42,927 bases of DNA from Propionibacteriaceae bacterium (GCA_020846255.1 JADLEH010000104.1:1-42927), one strand, 5' to 3'. Numbered from the stretch's first letter, positions 1 to 8,775 are shown. Notes: generated by a model from the sequence alone, not told the origin. Numbers and translations are program-made.

Positions 1-225
1 AAGGTGATCGAGCCCGTCCTGGAAAGCGCCGGGGAAGTGCGCCGCATCCTGGTCGAGGACGGCAAGGGCCGTCCACTGGGCCGCTCGTACCGGGTGAAGC
101 TGTGGCCGACCCTGATCTTCCTCTCCGGCGGGGTGGAGGTGGCCCGGGTGGTCCGTCCGTGGGGCGAGGCGGCGGTGGTGGAGGCTGTTCGCAGCCTTGG
201 CAGCTCGCAAGGTGCAGCATCCTGA
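1..225 (+). CDS. Thioredoxin-like protein, 3' portion (5' end outside window)
   Basis: The frame is open to the left edge, so the GTG at position 4 in the ORF track is probably not the true start and only about the last 74 residues are present. The visible part has the second half of a thioredoxin fold: a beta strand with the cis-proline motif LWPTLIFL, a turn, then VEVARVVRP and a C-terminal helix. The CxxC active site would lie upstream and cannot be checked. The family carries out thiol-disulfide exchange in the cytoplasm. The stop is followed by about 200 bp before the next operon, whose own promoter is evident, so this gene is probably a separate unit. Confidence is good for the fold and low for the exact role. 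Confidence 0.7.
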   Translation, partial: KVIEPVLESAGEVRRILVEDGKGRPLGRSYRVKLWPTLIFLSGGVEVARVVRPWGEAAVVEAVRSLGSSQGAAS

Positions 226-323
226 GCCGAGTTCGGTACAGGATCCGGAGCACTGTTGCTGGAGCGCCGGGTTGGGCACCGGGTCGCCGCTGGCAAGGGC
301 GGCAGGGACTTTCCCGAATTGTG

Positions 324-352
324 TTGCGAGGTCGGTAGGGGGGGTGTAACTT
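324..352 (+). promoter_or_regulatory. Predicted promoter of the ABC importer operon
   Basis: TTGCGA (324-329) and TAACTT (347-352) are separated by exactly 17 bp, a good housekeeping-sigma match. The predicted transcription start near 358-360 falls at the edge of the first LacI-type palindrome, so repressor binding would block initiation or early elongation. Confidence 0.6.
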
Positions 353-359
353 TCGGGAT

Positions 360-373
360 GTACAACGATGTAC
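360..373. promoter_or_regulatory. LacI-type operator O1 (importer operon)
   Basis: GTACAACGATGTAC is a near-perfect palindrome with a central CG, as is typical of LacI/GalR operators. It is one mismatch pair away from the perfect copy 21 bp downstream. It lies directly after the predicted -10 box. Confidence 0.65.
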
Positions 374-380
374 CGCGAAA

Positions 381-394
381 GTACAACGTTGTAC
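381..394. promoter_or_regulatory. LacI-type operator O2 (importer operon)
   Basis: GTACAACGTTGTAC is a perfect 14-bp palindrome centred on CG. Its centre is 21 bp (two helical turns) from O1, so both sites face the same side of the DNA. The 12-bp core recurs upstream of abfA at 8760-8771. Confidence 0.75.
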
Positions 395-429
395 ACCAGC
401 GACAATCGACCCTTTGATGGAGGTCAGAC

Positions 430-1707
430 ATGACAGCACAACGCCGAGCCCGCCGCTGGCGGGTTGCTGCCCTCGGGACGGCGGTGGGGATGGTTCTCCC
501 GCTCGCAGCGTGCGCAGGGACTGCGCAGGAGCAGGCATCGGGGCCGACCAAGATCACCTTCTGGAACTGGTACCAGGGATCAGACGGCCCGACCGTCGAG
601 GCCCTGGTGAAGAAGTTCAACGAGTCGCAGTCCAAGGTGGTCGTCGACATGACGATCATGCCGAAGGACACGATGATCCAGAAGCTGCTCCCCGCCTTCG
701 CCTCCGGTGACGGCCCCACCCTGATCGCGGTCGGCCACGAGATGACCACCCAGTACATCACCAAGAAGGTCGTCCAGCCGATCGACGACTTCTACGGCGA
801 GGGCAAGCTGGACAAGGCCGTGCTGCCGAAGGCGACGATCGAGGCAACCACCTACGAGGGCAAGGTCTACGGTGCGCCGATGAGCACCGCGCCGCTGATG
901 CTCTACTACAACAAGACGCTGTTCCAGAAGGCCGGCGTCGAGCCCCCGACCACGCTGGTCGAGCTCGCCGCGGCAGCGAAGGCGATCACCAGCTACAAGG
1001 AGGGCGAGAACACCACCAACGTCTACGGCATCGCCCAGGGCATGTTCAGTGGCATCCACTCCTGGACCGCCTACTTCCGCAACGACGGTGGCGGCTACGT
1101 CAGCGAGGACCGCAAGACCTCGATCCTCGACTCGGCCGAGAACATCAAGACCCTGAACTACTGGACCGGGCTGTTCCGCAATGACCACATCTCGCCCATC
1201 GGGGTTTCCGTCCCCGATGCCCAGGCCCTGTTCGCAGCCGGCCGCGCCGGCATGGTGATCGACGGCCCCTGGGGCGCCGGCACCTACGCGAAGGGCGGGG
1301 TCGACTTCGGGGTCATCCCCTTCCCCGCTGGCACGACGACCCAGACCACGATGATCGTGGGCACGCCGATCCTCGTCGCTGCCGGAATCCCGGACGCGCA
1401 ACGGGCGGCATCCCTGGAGTTCCTGAAGTTCTGGAACAGCACGGAGTCCCAGACCACCTGGGCGATCAAGAGCGGCTACCCTCCCACCCGGAGCGACATC
1501 CCCATGGCTGACCTGGCCGAGAACCCGGTTCCCGAACTGTTCACCAAGGCTGTTGGCGCCGAGTCGCACATGCGTGGCGTGGTGAACTTCCAGACGATCC
1601 TTGACGACGTCGTCAACCCGGCCATCCAGAAGGTGATGAACGGCGAGGGCACCGCTGAGGAAGTCCTGCCGGAAGCCTCGAAGCAGCTTCAGGAGCTCCT
1701 GGGCTGA
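430..1707 (+). CDS. ABC transporter sugar-binding lipoprotein (family 1 extracellular solute-binding protein)
   Basis: The 425-aa product begins with an arginine-rich n-region, a hydrophobic segment and a lipobox LAAC with Cys28 as the expected lipidated residue, so it is a membrane-anchored substrate receptor. The mature part opens with ITFWNWYQG and has the usual length and pattern of MalE/UgpB-type binding proteins. A GGAGG-like ribosome site lies about 8 nt before the ATG. It is the first gene of an operon with two permeases; no ATPase gene is present, so the system probably uses a shared MsiK-type ATPase, as many actinobacterial sugar importers do. The ligand cannot be read from sequence; the neighbouring GH51 enzyme suggests an arabinose-containing oligosaccharide (inference). 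Confidence 0.9.
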   Translation: MTAQRRARRWRVAALGTAVGMVLPLAACAGTAQEQASGPTKITFWNWYQGSDGPTVEALVKKFNESQSKVVVDMTIMPKDTMIQKLLPAFASGDGPTLIAVGHEMTTQYITKKVVQPIDDFYGEGKLDKAVLPKATIEATTYEGKVYGAPMSTAPLMLYYNKTLFQKAGVEPPTTLVELAAAAKAITSYKEGENTTNVYGIAQGMFSGIHSWTAYFRNDGGGYVSEDRKTSILDSAENIKTLNYWTGLFRNDHISPIGVSVPDAQALFAAGRAGMVIDGPWGAGTYAKGGVDFGVIPFPAGTTTQTTMIVGTPILVAAGIPDAQRAASLEFLKFWNSTESQTTWAIKSGYPPTRSDIPMADLAENPVPELFTKAVGAESHMRGVVNFQTILDDVVNPAIQKVMNGEGTAEEVLPEASKQLQELLG

Positions 1708-1746
1708 CGGCAGACCGTCCGCTAACCACATTCGGAAGTAAGGGAT

Positions 1747-2700
1747 ATGGCCACAAGAGTCCTGAAGGCGGAGTCCAGGTCGTCTGGTCCGCTCAACGGA
1801 ACCTCGGGCAGGAAGACCTGGCGGGTCACCTCGAAGACCCGCCAGGCCTTCACAGCCTGGATGTTCATCGCGCCGGCGGGGATGGTGATCGCAGTCTTCG
1901 TGTTCTGGACGTTGTTCGAGTCCCTGCGCACCTCCTTCACCGATGACTCCGGGTTCGGCTCGGCGGCGTGGGTCGGCCTGGAGAACTACGGCCGGCTCTT
2001 CACCGACGTCAGGTTCACCAACGCCCTCGGCAACACGCTGGTGTACTCCGCCGTCGTGGTGCCGGTCTCGATCGCCATCGCGCTCGGGCTGGCACTCCTG
2101 CTCAACCGGCCCCTGCCGTTCCGGGGCTTCTTCCGGGTGGCGGTGTTCATGCCGTTCGTCACCTCGCTGGGGATCTCGTCGATGGCCTGGTGGGCCATGC
2201 TGAACCCCCATGCCGGGATCATCCCGGCCTGGTTCGAGATCGTCGGCCTCAACCTCGGCAACGGGATCCAGGACCCGGCCCTTGCCATGCCGTTCGTGAT
2301 GATGGTCGGGGTCTGGCGCGACGTCGGCTTCTTCATGGTGATGTACCTGGGCGGCCTCCAGTCCATTCCGAAGGAACTCAAGGAGAGCGCCCAGATCGAC
2401 GGCGCCGGGCCGTGGCGGTCGTTCTGGAACCTCACCTGGCCGCTGCTGTCCAACACGACGATGTTCGTCGGGATCATGGCGCTGGTCTTCGCCTTCCAGG
2501 CCTTCGACCAGATCTACATCATGACCGGCGGCGGTCCCTACTTCCGCACCGAGACCCTGGTCCTCTACATCTTCACCACCGCGGTGGAGCGGTACGAGCT
2601 CGGGTACGCCTCGGCCATCTCCTGGGTGCTGGTACTGCTGGTCTTCGCTGTGAGCCTCATCCAGGTCGGCTACTTCTCCAAGAAGGCGGTGCAGTACTGA
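1747..2700 (+). CDS. ABC sugar transporter permease (MalF/UgpA type)
   Basis: The 317-aa membrane protein has about six predicted transmembrane segments after a basic, Ser-rich cytoplasmic tail of about 35 residues. The EAA loop that docks to the ATPase is visible at about residues 209-235 (KELKESAQIDGAGPW). It follows the binding-protein gene by 39 bp and its stop overlaps the next start by one base (TGATG), so translation of the two permeases is probably coupled. It should form the heterodimeric channel with the next gene product. The family assignment is secure; the substrate is unknown. Confidence 0.92.
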   Translation: MATRVLKAESRSSGPLNGTSGRKTWRVTSKTRQAFTAWMFIAPAGMVIAVFVFWTLFESLRTSFTDDSGFGSAAWVGLENYGRLFTDVRFTNALGNTLVYSAVVVPVSIAIALGLALLLNRPLPFRGFFRVAVFMPFVTSLGISSMAWWAMLNPHAGIIPAWFEIVGLNLGNGIQDPALAMPFVMMVGVWRDVGFFMVMYLGGLQSIPKELKESAQIDGAGPWRSFWNLTWPLLSNTTMFVGIMALVFAFQAFDQIYIMTGGGPYFRTETLVLYIFTTAVERYELGYASAISWVLVLLVFAVSLIQVGYFSKKAVQY

Positions 2701-3575
2701 TGGCCTCGACCACGGCCTCCGCTGCCGACTTCGCCACCATGGTCAGGACCAGGACGCAGCGTCAGAAGCGGCTCTCGATCATCATCGTGATCGTCATGTT
2801 CGCGGTGTCGGCACTCTTCCTGCTGCCGTTCGGCTGGATGCTGACGGCATCGTTCCGGACCCAGGGCTCGCTGCTCGCCGACCCGGCGACCCTCTGGCCG
2901 ACGGTGTTCACCCTCGAGAACTACTCCGAGATCTGGCGGCGGATCCCGTTCGGACGGCAACTGCTGAACACCGTCGTGTTCGCCGGCGTGGTCACGGTCG
3001 TCTCGGTGACGCTCAACTCGATGGCCGGCTACGCGCTCGCCCGGTTCGACTTCCGCGGGAAGAACCTCGCCTTCCTTGTGCTCATCCTCACCCTGATGGT
3101 CCCCATCGAGGTGACCTTCGTGCCCCTGTACAACATCATCAGCAACTTCGGGTGGATCGACACCTACCAGGGGCTCATCGTGCCGAGGCTGGCCAGCGCC
3201 TTCGGGATCTTCCTGATGCGGCAGTTCTTCATCTCCCTGCCGAAGGACCTCGAGGACGCGGCCCGGATCGACGGTGCCTCCGAGCTGCGGATCTTCCTGA
3301 GGATCATGTGGCCGCTCGCGAAGCCGGCGGTCCTGACGCTGGCGATGTTCAGCCTGCTCCGCAACTGGAATGACCTGCTCTGGCCGCTGATGGTGATCAC
3401 GGACCAGCAGATGCTCACCCTGCCGCCGGGGTTGGCGATGTTCAAGGGCGAGAACCTCACCGAGTACGGACTGCTGATGGCCGGATCGGTGATCGCCCTG
3501 ATCCCGATGATCGTGGCCTTCCTGTTCGTGCAGCGGAGCTTCATCGAGGGCGTCGCGACCACCGGAATGAAGTAG
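2700..3575 (+). CDS. ABC sugar transporter permease (MalG/UgpE type)
   Basis: The ORF track runs upstream to 1968, but that part is the shadow of the previous gene. The real start is the ATG at 2700, overlapping the preceding TGA by one base, giving 291 aa. The product has a short basic N-terminus, about six membrane spans and the EAA motif at about residues 182-208 (KDLEDAARIDGASELR). The C-terminus ATTGMK matches the characteristic ending of this permease class (often GxxKG). It pairs with the preceding permease as the second half of the importer channel. Confidence 0.92.
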   Translation: MASTTASAADFATMVRTRTQRQKRLSIIIVIVMFAVSALFLLPFGWMLTASFRTQGSLLADPATLWPTVFTLENYSEIWRRIPFGRQLLNTVVFAGVVTVVSVTLNSMAGYALARFDFRGKNLAFLVLILTLMVPIEVTFVPLYNIISNFGWIDTYQGLIVPRLASAFGIFLMRQFFISLPKDLEDAARIDGASELRIFLRIMWPLAKPAVLTLAMFSLLRNWNDLLWPLMVITDQQMLTLPPGLAMFKGENLTEYGLLMAGSVIALIPMIVAFLFVQRSFIEGVATTGMK

Positions 3576-3620
3576 CGAAGTGCGCCTGGCTCTGACCACC
3601 CGAAACCGAGGAACCTACTG

Positions 3621-5204
3621 ATGGCAACATTCGTGACCGTCCCCACCGCGGCCGGACTGGTGCGCGGACTCGACTCCTGCGGGGTCACCCGCTTCCTCGC
3701 CGTCCCCTACGGGGAGTCGACCGGGGGTCAGCGGCGGTTCCGCCCGCCGGTACCCAAGGAGCCCTGGACCGGGGTGCTGGACGCCCTGGAGTTCGGCCCG
3801 GTAGCGCCGCAGAACGACTTCCGGATCGGCGGCAGCAGTCGCGGCGACCGGATGATCGGAAGCCTCAATCCTCGCGGCGGTTCCCCCACCGAAGCCGGCC
3901 CGACCAGCGAGGACTGCCTCTCGCTGAACATCTGGGCACCATCGGAGAACGGGCGGTCGAGGCCGGTCCCGGTGATGGTCTGGCTGCACGGCGGGGCCTA
4001 CCTGACCGGCTCGGGGAACGAAACCGCGTTCCACGCCGACGTGCTCGCCGAGCGGGAGAACGTCGTCGTGGTGGCCGTCAACCACCGGCTCGGCCTGCTC
4101 GGCTTCTGTCCCTGGGAGGACTACGACCCGACCGGCTACGCCGGGGCCGGGGTCGCCGGCATGCTCGACATCGTCCTCGCGCTCGAGTGGGTACGGGACA
4201 ACATCGCAGCCTTCGGTGGTGACCCGGGGAACGTGACCGTCTTCGGGCAGTCCGGCGGCGGCGCCAAGACCGCCAACCTGCTGGCCATGCCGAACGCGCG
4301 CGGCCTCTTCCACAAGATCATCATGCAGTCGCCGTCCTCGCCGAGCCTGCCGCTGAAGGAGGACCACTCCCGGATCGCTGCCCTCGCCGCCGAGGAGCTG
4401 GGCATCGATGCCGGGAACCTCGAGCGCCTCGCGGAACTGCCCGTCGGGCAGATCCTCCAGGCCCAGCGCACGGTCGAGCAGCTCGTCGATCCGGGCCGGG
4501 TGCTGTTCAGCCGCGGACGTCCGCAGCTGCGGATCGGCCCCTACCGGGACGGGGTCCACATCGCCGGTGACTTCTACTCCGCCGACATCCAGCCCTGGGC
4601 CGCAGGCATCCCGGCCATCGTCGGTTCCGCTGCACACGAGTACTCGATGAAGCTGTGCAGCCGCGACGACTACCCGGACGCGACCGACGAGCTCGTCGCA
4701 GCCGAGCTGGCTGCAGAACTTGGCGACCAGGCCGCGGCCATCGTCGCCGACTATGCCGCTCGTCACGACGAGCCGCCCCGGCTCCGCTGGGCGAGGATCT
4801 GTGCGGACATCAGCTTCCGGGGAGTCGCCATCCGGACCGCTGACCACCTGGCCGCGTGCGGCCTGACGGTGTTCGAGTACGTGTTCAACCAGCCGACAGA
4901 CATCCTCGACGGGATGCTCGGTTCCTGCCACAGCCTCGACCTGGCCTACACCTTCGGAACGGTCGATCGGATTCCGATGACCGGCCGGGTGCCTGGCCGA
5001 CACCAGGTCTCGGAGCACATCATGGACGCCTGGGCTCGCTTCGCGCGCACCGGGGATCCCAATGGTGGCTCCCTTCCGGCCTGGCCCGCTTGGTCGCCGG
5101 CGGAGGCCCGACTGCTGCTCATGGAAACCGCCCCTGCCATTGTGTCAGCCGTCGATTACGCCCCGCTGGCGACCGAGCGGGGAGCGATGGCGATCCTGCC
5201 ATGA
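3621..5204 (+). CDS. Type-B carboxylesterase, cytoplasmic
   Basis: The 527-aa alpha/beta hydrolase has the family hallmarks in order: DCLSLNIWAP, the oxyanion loop HGGAYLTGSG, the nucleophile elbow GQSGGG with Ser211, a GSAAHEYS segment supplying the likely acid Glu, and CHSLDLAYTFG with the catalytic His. The elbow has Gln instead of the common Glu (GESAG). There is no signal peptide, so it should act on an imported or endogenous ester inside the cell. It starts 45 bp after the permease with an AGGA ribosome site and is in the same operon. The substrate could be an acetylated or feruloylated sugar (inference from the locus) or an unrelated ester. Confidence 0.88.
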   Translation: MATFVTVPTAAGLVRGLDSCGVTRFLAVPYGESTGGQRRFRPPVPKEPWTGVLDALEFGPVAPQNDFRIGGSSRGDRMIGSLNPRGGSPTEAGPTSEDCLSLNIWAPSENGRSRPVPVMVWLHGGAYLTGSGNETAFHADVLAERENVVVVAVNHRLGLLGFCPWEDYDPTGYAGAGVAGMLDIVLALEWVRDNIAAFGGDPGNVTVFGQSGGGAKTANLLAMPNARGLFHKIIMQSPSSPSLPLKEDHSRIAALAAEELGIDAGNLERLAELPVGQILQAQRTVEQLVDPGRVLFSRGRPQLRIGPYRDGVHIAGDFYSADIQPWAAGIPAIVGSAAHEYSMKLCSRDDYPDATDELVAAELAAELGDQAAAIVADYAARHDEPPRLRWARICADISFRGVAIRTADHLAACGLTVFEYVFNQPTDILDGMLGSCHSLDLAYTFGTVDRIPMTGRVPGRHQVSEHIMDAWARFARTGDPNGGSLPAWPAWSPAEARLLLMETAPAIVSAVDYAPLATERGAMAILP

Positions 5205-5245
5205 CCACCACCCGATACACCCTCAACCACAGAAGGACCCCAGCC

Positions 5246-6739
5246 ATGGACTCCCGACCGCATCACCTGCTCGTGGACGGGTGCGATGAAGCCGGCGGCG
5301 GGCCCCTGCTCCAGCTGGTGAACCCGGCCACGGCCGAGGTGTTCGCCACCTGCCACAGCGCCGACGCCAGCGACATCGACCGGGCGGTCCACTCCGGTCG
5401 TGAGGTCTTCCGCCGGGGCGAGTGGAGCGAGCTCTCCATCCACCGGCGGGCCCGCGTCCTCAATCGGTTCGCCGACCTGATCGAGGCCGAGATGGGGGAG
5501 CTCTACCACCTGGAGACCCAGAACAACGGTCGCCCCCTCACCGAGACCAGGGCCCAGGTCACCCGGCTCCCGGAGTGGTACCGGTACAACGCCGCGCTGC
5601 TGCTGGCCAGCCGGGATTCGGTGGTGCCGATGGCCGGGGAGTACCACTCCTACACCTCCCGGTTCCCGCTCGGCGTCGTCGGCATCCTCTCCTCCTTCAA
5701 CCATCCGCTGATGATCGCCTCGAAGAGTCTCGCCCCGGCGCTGGCAACCGGGAACAGCGTCGTGCTGAAGCCTTCGGAGCTGACGCCGCTGACCGCGCTG
5801 ATCATTGGTCGCCTTGCGCTTGAGGCAGGCATCCCCCCCGGCGTCCTCAACGTCGTGCCGGGCCTCGGTCCGGTGGCCGGAGCGGCCCTGGTCGAGCATC
5901 CGGACGTGGCCAAGGTGGTGTTCACCGGCGGCACCGAGCCCGGCCGCGGGGTGGCCGTCGCTGCGGCCCGACGTTTCGCCAAGGCGACGGTTGAGCTCGG
6001 CGGGAAGACCCCGGTTCTCGTGTTCGACGACATCGACCCGGAGGTGTCCGCACGCGGGGCGGCCTTCGGCGGCTTCATCGGGGCCGGGCAGACCTGCATC
6101 GCCGGCACCCGCATCCTGGTCAAGGAGACGGTCTACGACCAGTTCGTGGCGGCCCTGGTGGCGCAGGCGCAGCAGATCCGGGTCGGCGATCCCACCAGCG
6201 CAGCCACCCAGCTCGGCCCGGTGATCTCGGCCGCTGCCCGGCAACGCATCCTCGACTTCGTCAAGACCGGGGTGGCCGAAGGGGCCCGGCTCGCCACCGG
6301 CGGGGTCCCGGTCCCGGTGCCCGGACTGAGCGGCTTCTTCGTCGCCCCGACCGTCCTGGCCGACGTCAGCAACGACATGCGGGTGGCGCGGGAGGAGATC
6401 TTCGGTCCGGTGGTGGTGGTGATCCCGTTCAAGGACGAGGCCGACGCCATCCGGAAGGCCAACGACTCCCGCTACGGCCTCGGGTCGTCGGTCTGGACCA
6501 GGGACGTCGCCAGGGCGCACCGCGTCGCCGGCCGGCTCGAGCACGGGATCGTCTGGATCAACGACCACCACCGGCTCGATCCGTCGTCGCCCTGGGGTGG
6601 TGTCCGGGAGAGCGGCTATGGCCGCGAGGGGGGCGTGGAGTCGTTCAACGACTTCACCCACATTCGCAGCATCACTGTGAGGACCGCGGACTCCGACATC
6701 GACTGGTACGGCGGCGTCGCCGTCGACCGACTCAACTAG
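5246..6739 (+). CDS. NAD(P)-dependent aldehyde dehydrogenase
   Basis: The product is a 497-aa ALDH-superfamily enzyme. The cofactor/active-site landmarks are visible: a substrate-binding NHPLMIASKSLAPAL segment, VELGGKTP with the general-base Glu, GQTCIAGTR with the catalytic Cys284, and EEIFGPV. The ORF extends to 4856, but upstream sequence is esterase shadow. An in-frame ATG at 5201 overlaps the esterase stop and would add 15 residues. The ATG at 5246 is preferred because AGAAGGA sits about 8 nt before it. Downstream linkage to a crotonase suggests oxidation of an aldehyde made by retro-aldol cleavage of an acyl-CoA, as in ferulate side-chain shortening, but this specificity is inference. 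Confidence 0.88.
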   Translation: MDSRPHHLLVDGCDEAGGGPLLQLVNPATAEVFATCHSADASDIDRAVHSGREVFRRGEWSELSIHRRARVLNRFADLIEAEMGELYHLETQNNGRPLTETRAQVTRLPEWYRYNAALLLASRDSVVPMAGEYHSYTSRFPLGVVGILSSFNHPLMIASKSLAPALATGNSVVLKPSELTPLTALIIGRLALEAGIPPGVLNVVPGLGPVAGAALVEHPDVAKVVFTGGTEPGRGVAVAAARRFAKATVELGGKTPVLVFDDIDPEVSARGAAFGGFIGAGQTCIAGTRILVKETVYDQFVAALVAQAQQIRVGDPTSAATQLGPVISAAARQRILDFVKTGVAEGARLATGGVPVPVPGLSGFFVAPTVLADVSNDMRVAREEIFGPVVVVIPFKDEADAIRKANDSRYGLGSSVWTRDVARAHRVAGRLEHGIVWINDHHRLDPSSPWGGVRESGYGREGGVESFNDFTHIRSITVRTADSDIDWYGGVAVDRLN

Positions 6740-6750
6740 GACGGGTGACG

Positions 6751-7470
6751 ATGACGACCAACACGGCGGTGGAAGGTCTCCGGCTGCGGGCCCAGGGGCC
6801 GTTGCTGGTGGCCACGCTGGAAGCTCCGGGCGGCAACCAGATGACAGCCGCGATGTGTGACGCGCTGGTCGCTGTCCTGCGCGACCCGCCGGAGGAAGCG
6901 CACGTCCTGCTCCTCGAGGCGCGGGGCGAGGCCTTCTGCCTCGGCCGGGAGCGGTCCGCGGCCACCCCTGAGGCGCTGCCGGCGGAAGTCGCCCGGCTGG
7001 TCGAGGTGAACTCCGCCCTTGCCGGCACGCGGCTGGTGACCGTGGCCAGGGTCCAGGGTGATGCAGCCGGCTTCGGAGCCGGGTTGGCGGCCCTGGCCGA
7101 TGTGTCGGTCGCGGTCGAGACCGCCAGCTTCTGGTTCCCGGAGATCGGCCTTGGGCTGGCCCCGACCCTTGTGCTCGCCTGGCTCGGACGCATGGTCGGA
7201 CGCCGGGAGGCGTTCTGGCTCACGGCCACCGGCGAGCACTTCTCCGCAGCGCGAGCGGCGCAGTTGGGCCTGCTCAACGAGGTGGTGGCTGACCTGCCTG
7301 CCCTCGACCGGGCGGTGGAGCGGCGGATCGAGCTGCTGCTGGGGCAGCCGGCACGCGTCCACTCCGAGATCCGCGCGATGTTGCGCTCGGCGACGGCGTT
7401 GTCACCGGACCAGGCCAATGAGCTGGCTGCGGACCGGTTGGTGATCGGGAGCCTCCGCCTGTCGCGATGA
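6751..7470 (+). CDS. Enoyl-CoA hydratase/isomerase (crotonase) family protein
   Basis: The 239-aa product has the crotonase fold signatures: the first oxyanion-hole strand EARGEAFCLGRE and the second in GDAAGFGAGLAAL followed by FWFPEIGLGLAP. The Glu of the FPEIGLG segment corresponds to the second catalytic Glu of crotonase. The position of the first (GGGCELA in the archetype) is GFGAGLA here, so that acid is missing and simple hydratase activity is uncertain. The ATG at 6751 is chosen over GTG 6745 because AGGA lies 9 nt upstream. It follows the ALDH stop by 11 bp in the same operon and could be a hydratase-lyase, isomerase or thioesterase-like member. Confidence 0.8.
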   Translation: MTTNTAVEGLRLRAQGPLLVATLEAPGGNQMTAAMCDALVAVLRDPPEEAHVLLLEARGEAFCLGRERSAATPEALPAEVARLVEVNSALAGTRLVTVARVQGDAAGFGAGLAALADVSVAVETASFWFPEIGLGLAPTLVLAWLGRMVGRREAFWLTATGEHFSAARAAQLGLLNEVVADLPALDRAVERRIELLLGQPARVHSEIRAMLRSATALSPDQANELAADRLVIGSLRLSR

Positions 7471-7501
7471 GGACGGCCGACTGACTACGCCCTGGCCGGA
7501 G

Positions 7502-8548
7502 TCACCGGACGGTTATCGCAGCGGACCTGGCTCCGGTGGATTCCCTGGCGACGATCCGGAACTCCGGCTTGATCAGCCTCGGTGGGATCCGGTGATCGCC
7601 CTTCTCGTTGATGCGCTCGACGAGCAGGTCCACAGCTGTTGCCGCGATCGCCTCGCGTCCGGGGTCGACGCTGCTCAGGGACGGCACGGAGAAGCGGCTC
7701 TCGTCGATGTTGTCGAAGCCGATCACGGCCACATCGTCGGGGACGCGCAGCCCCGCCTCACCCAGGGCGCGCAGGGCGCCCAGAGCGAGGGTGTCGTTCA
7801 GGGCGAACAGCCCGTCGAAGGGGATCTCGTCGGCCAGCAGCCCCCGCATCGCGTCGGCGCCGTTCTCCCGGTGCCAGGGCGCGGCAACACGCACCAACCG
7901 CGGGTCCAGCGGGATCCCGGCGGCCTCGAGGGCTGCCCGGTAGCCCCGCACCCGGAGGTCAGCGGAGCGGACCTCCTCCTTGCCGTCGGGGTGGGCGCCG
8001 ATCACGGCTATCCGCCTGCGGCCGATCGAGATCAGGTGTTCGACAGCTGCGCGCGCCGAGGACCCGTTGTGCATGGTGACGTGGTCGGTGGGCCCCCCGA
8101 AGATCCGCTCCCCGAGCAGGACAACGGGGAAGGGGGTGTCCAGCAGCCCGCGGTCCTCCTGGCCCAATGCCATCGGGCTGAACAGCAGGCCATCGGTCAG
8201 GCGTACCCGCCCCCCGGTGAGGACCTCGATCTCCCTGGCCCGGTCGCCGCTGGTCTGCTCGACCACCACGCCCAGCTGCCGGCGCTCGGCGGCCCGGATC
8301 ACCGCGTCCGCAAGCTCAGCGAAGTAGTTCTGGCGCAGCTCGGGCACGGCCAGGCCGATCACGCCGGTGCGTCCAGAGCGCAGGCCCCGGGCGGAGAGGT
8401 TCGGCCGGTACTCGAGTTCCTCGATGGCCGTCAGCACCTTGCGGCGGGTCTCCGGCCGGACATGCGGATAGTCGTTGATGACGTTCGAAACCGTCTTGAT
8501 CGAGACGCCCGCGATCCGTGCCACATCGTGAATGGTCGGACTGCCCAT
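7502..8548 (-). CDS. LacI/GalR-family transcriptional regulator
   Basis: The 348-aa protein has an N-terminal LacI helix-turn-helix (TIHDVARIAGVSIKTVSN, then hinge-helix region ending ARGLRSGRTG) and a periplasmic-binding-protein-like effector domain to the C-terminus (GFDNIDESRF is typical of the family). A GGAGG ribosome site precedes the ATG. It lies convergent to the ABC/esterase operon and divergent from abfA. Both neighbouring transcription units carry near-identical CG-centred palindromes, making it the obvious local repressor. The inducer is probably arabinose or an arabino-oligosaccharide (inference). Its own -10 candidate lies about 50 bp upstream and is not overlapped by a palindrome. 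Confidence 0.93.
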   Translation of the reverse strand: MGSPTIHDVARIAGVSIKTVSNVINDYPHVRPETRRKVLTAIEELEYRPNLSARGLRSGRTGVIGLAVPELRQNYFAELADAVIRAAERRQLGVVVEQTSGDRAREIEVLTGGRVRLTDGLLFSPMALGQEDRGLLDTPFPVVLLGERIFGGPTDHVTMHNGSSARAAVEHLISIGRRRIAVIGAHPDGKEEVRSADLRVRGYRAALEAAGIPLDPRLVRVAAPWHRENGADAMRGLLADEIPFDGLFALNDTLALGALRALGEAGLRVPDDVAVIGFDNIDESRFSVPSLSSVDPGREAIAATAVDLLVERINEKGDHRIPPRLIKPEFRIVARESTGARSAAITVR

Positions 8549-8596
8549 GGTCCTCCATCTGGAATCTGGCTGGATCGGTCACCCCGAATCGCTTTC

Positions 8597-8602
8597 ACCT
8601 TA
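8597..8602 (-). promoter_or_regulatory. Candidate -10 box of the lacI-family gene
   Basis: TAAGGT on the minus strand lies about 49 nt before the regulator ATG. No convincing -35 was found at the standard spacing, so this is a weak call. It sits about 160 bp from the operator, which argues against direct steric autorepression. Confidence 0.3.
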
Positions 8603-8746
8603 CAGCCGACCCTGCCACCGGGGTGCACGCTGGTTGCGGCCGGGTGGCCGCCACCAGCGGCGCGTCCGGGCACCGGGTGGGAGCAGCTCAGCGCAGCCGG
8701 GCGCGCGCGACCCGGAGCATCCGGCGAACCTGCATGCGATGTTGCT

Positions 8747-8775
8747 TTCCGACCCGGGCTACAACGTTGTAAAGT
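8747..8775 (+). promoter_or_regulatory. Candidate abfA promoter
   Basis: TTCCGA (8747-8752) and TAAAGT (8770-8775) are 17 bp apart. The -35 match is weak and the -10 fits TANNNT. The start of transcription would fall near 8782, leaving a leader of about 60 nt before the AGGAAGG ribosome site of abfA. Confidence 0.4.
8760..8771. promoter_or_regulatory. LacI-type operator O3 (abfA promoter)
   Basis: TACAACGTTGTA is a perfect 12-bp palindrome identical to the core of O2. It lies in the 294-bp divergent region between the regulator gene and abfA and overlaps the candidate -10 box TAAAGT (8770-8775). Binding would therefore exclude RNA polymerase from the abfA promoter. Confidence 0.72.

Noticed and set aside
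580-2211. 543-aa minus-strand ORF
   Set aside because: Antisense to the binding-protein and permease genes, no recognisable motif.
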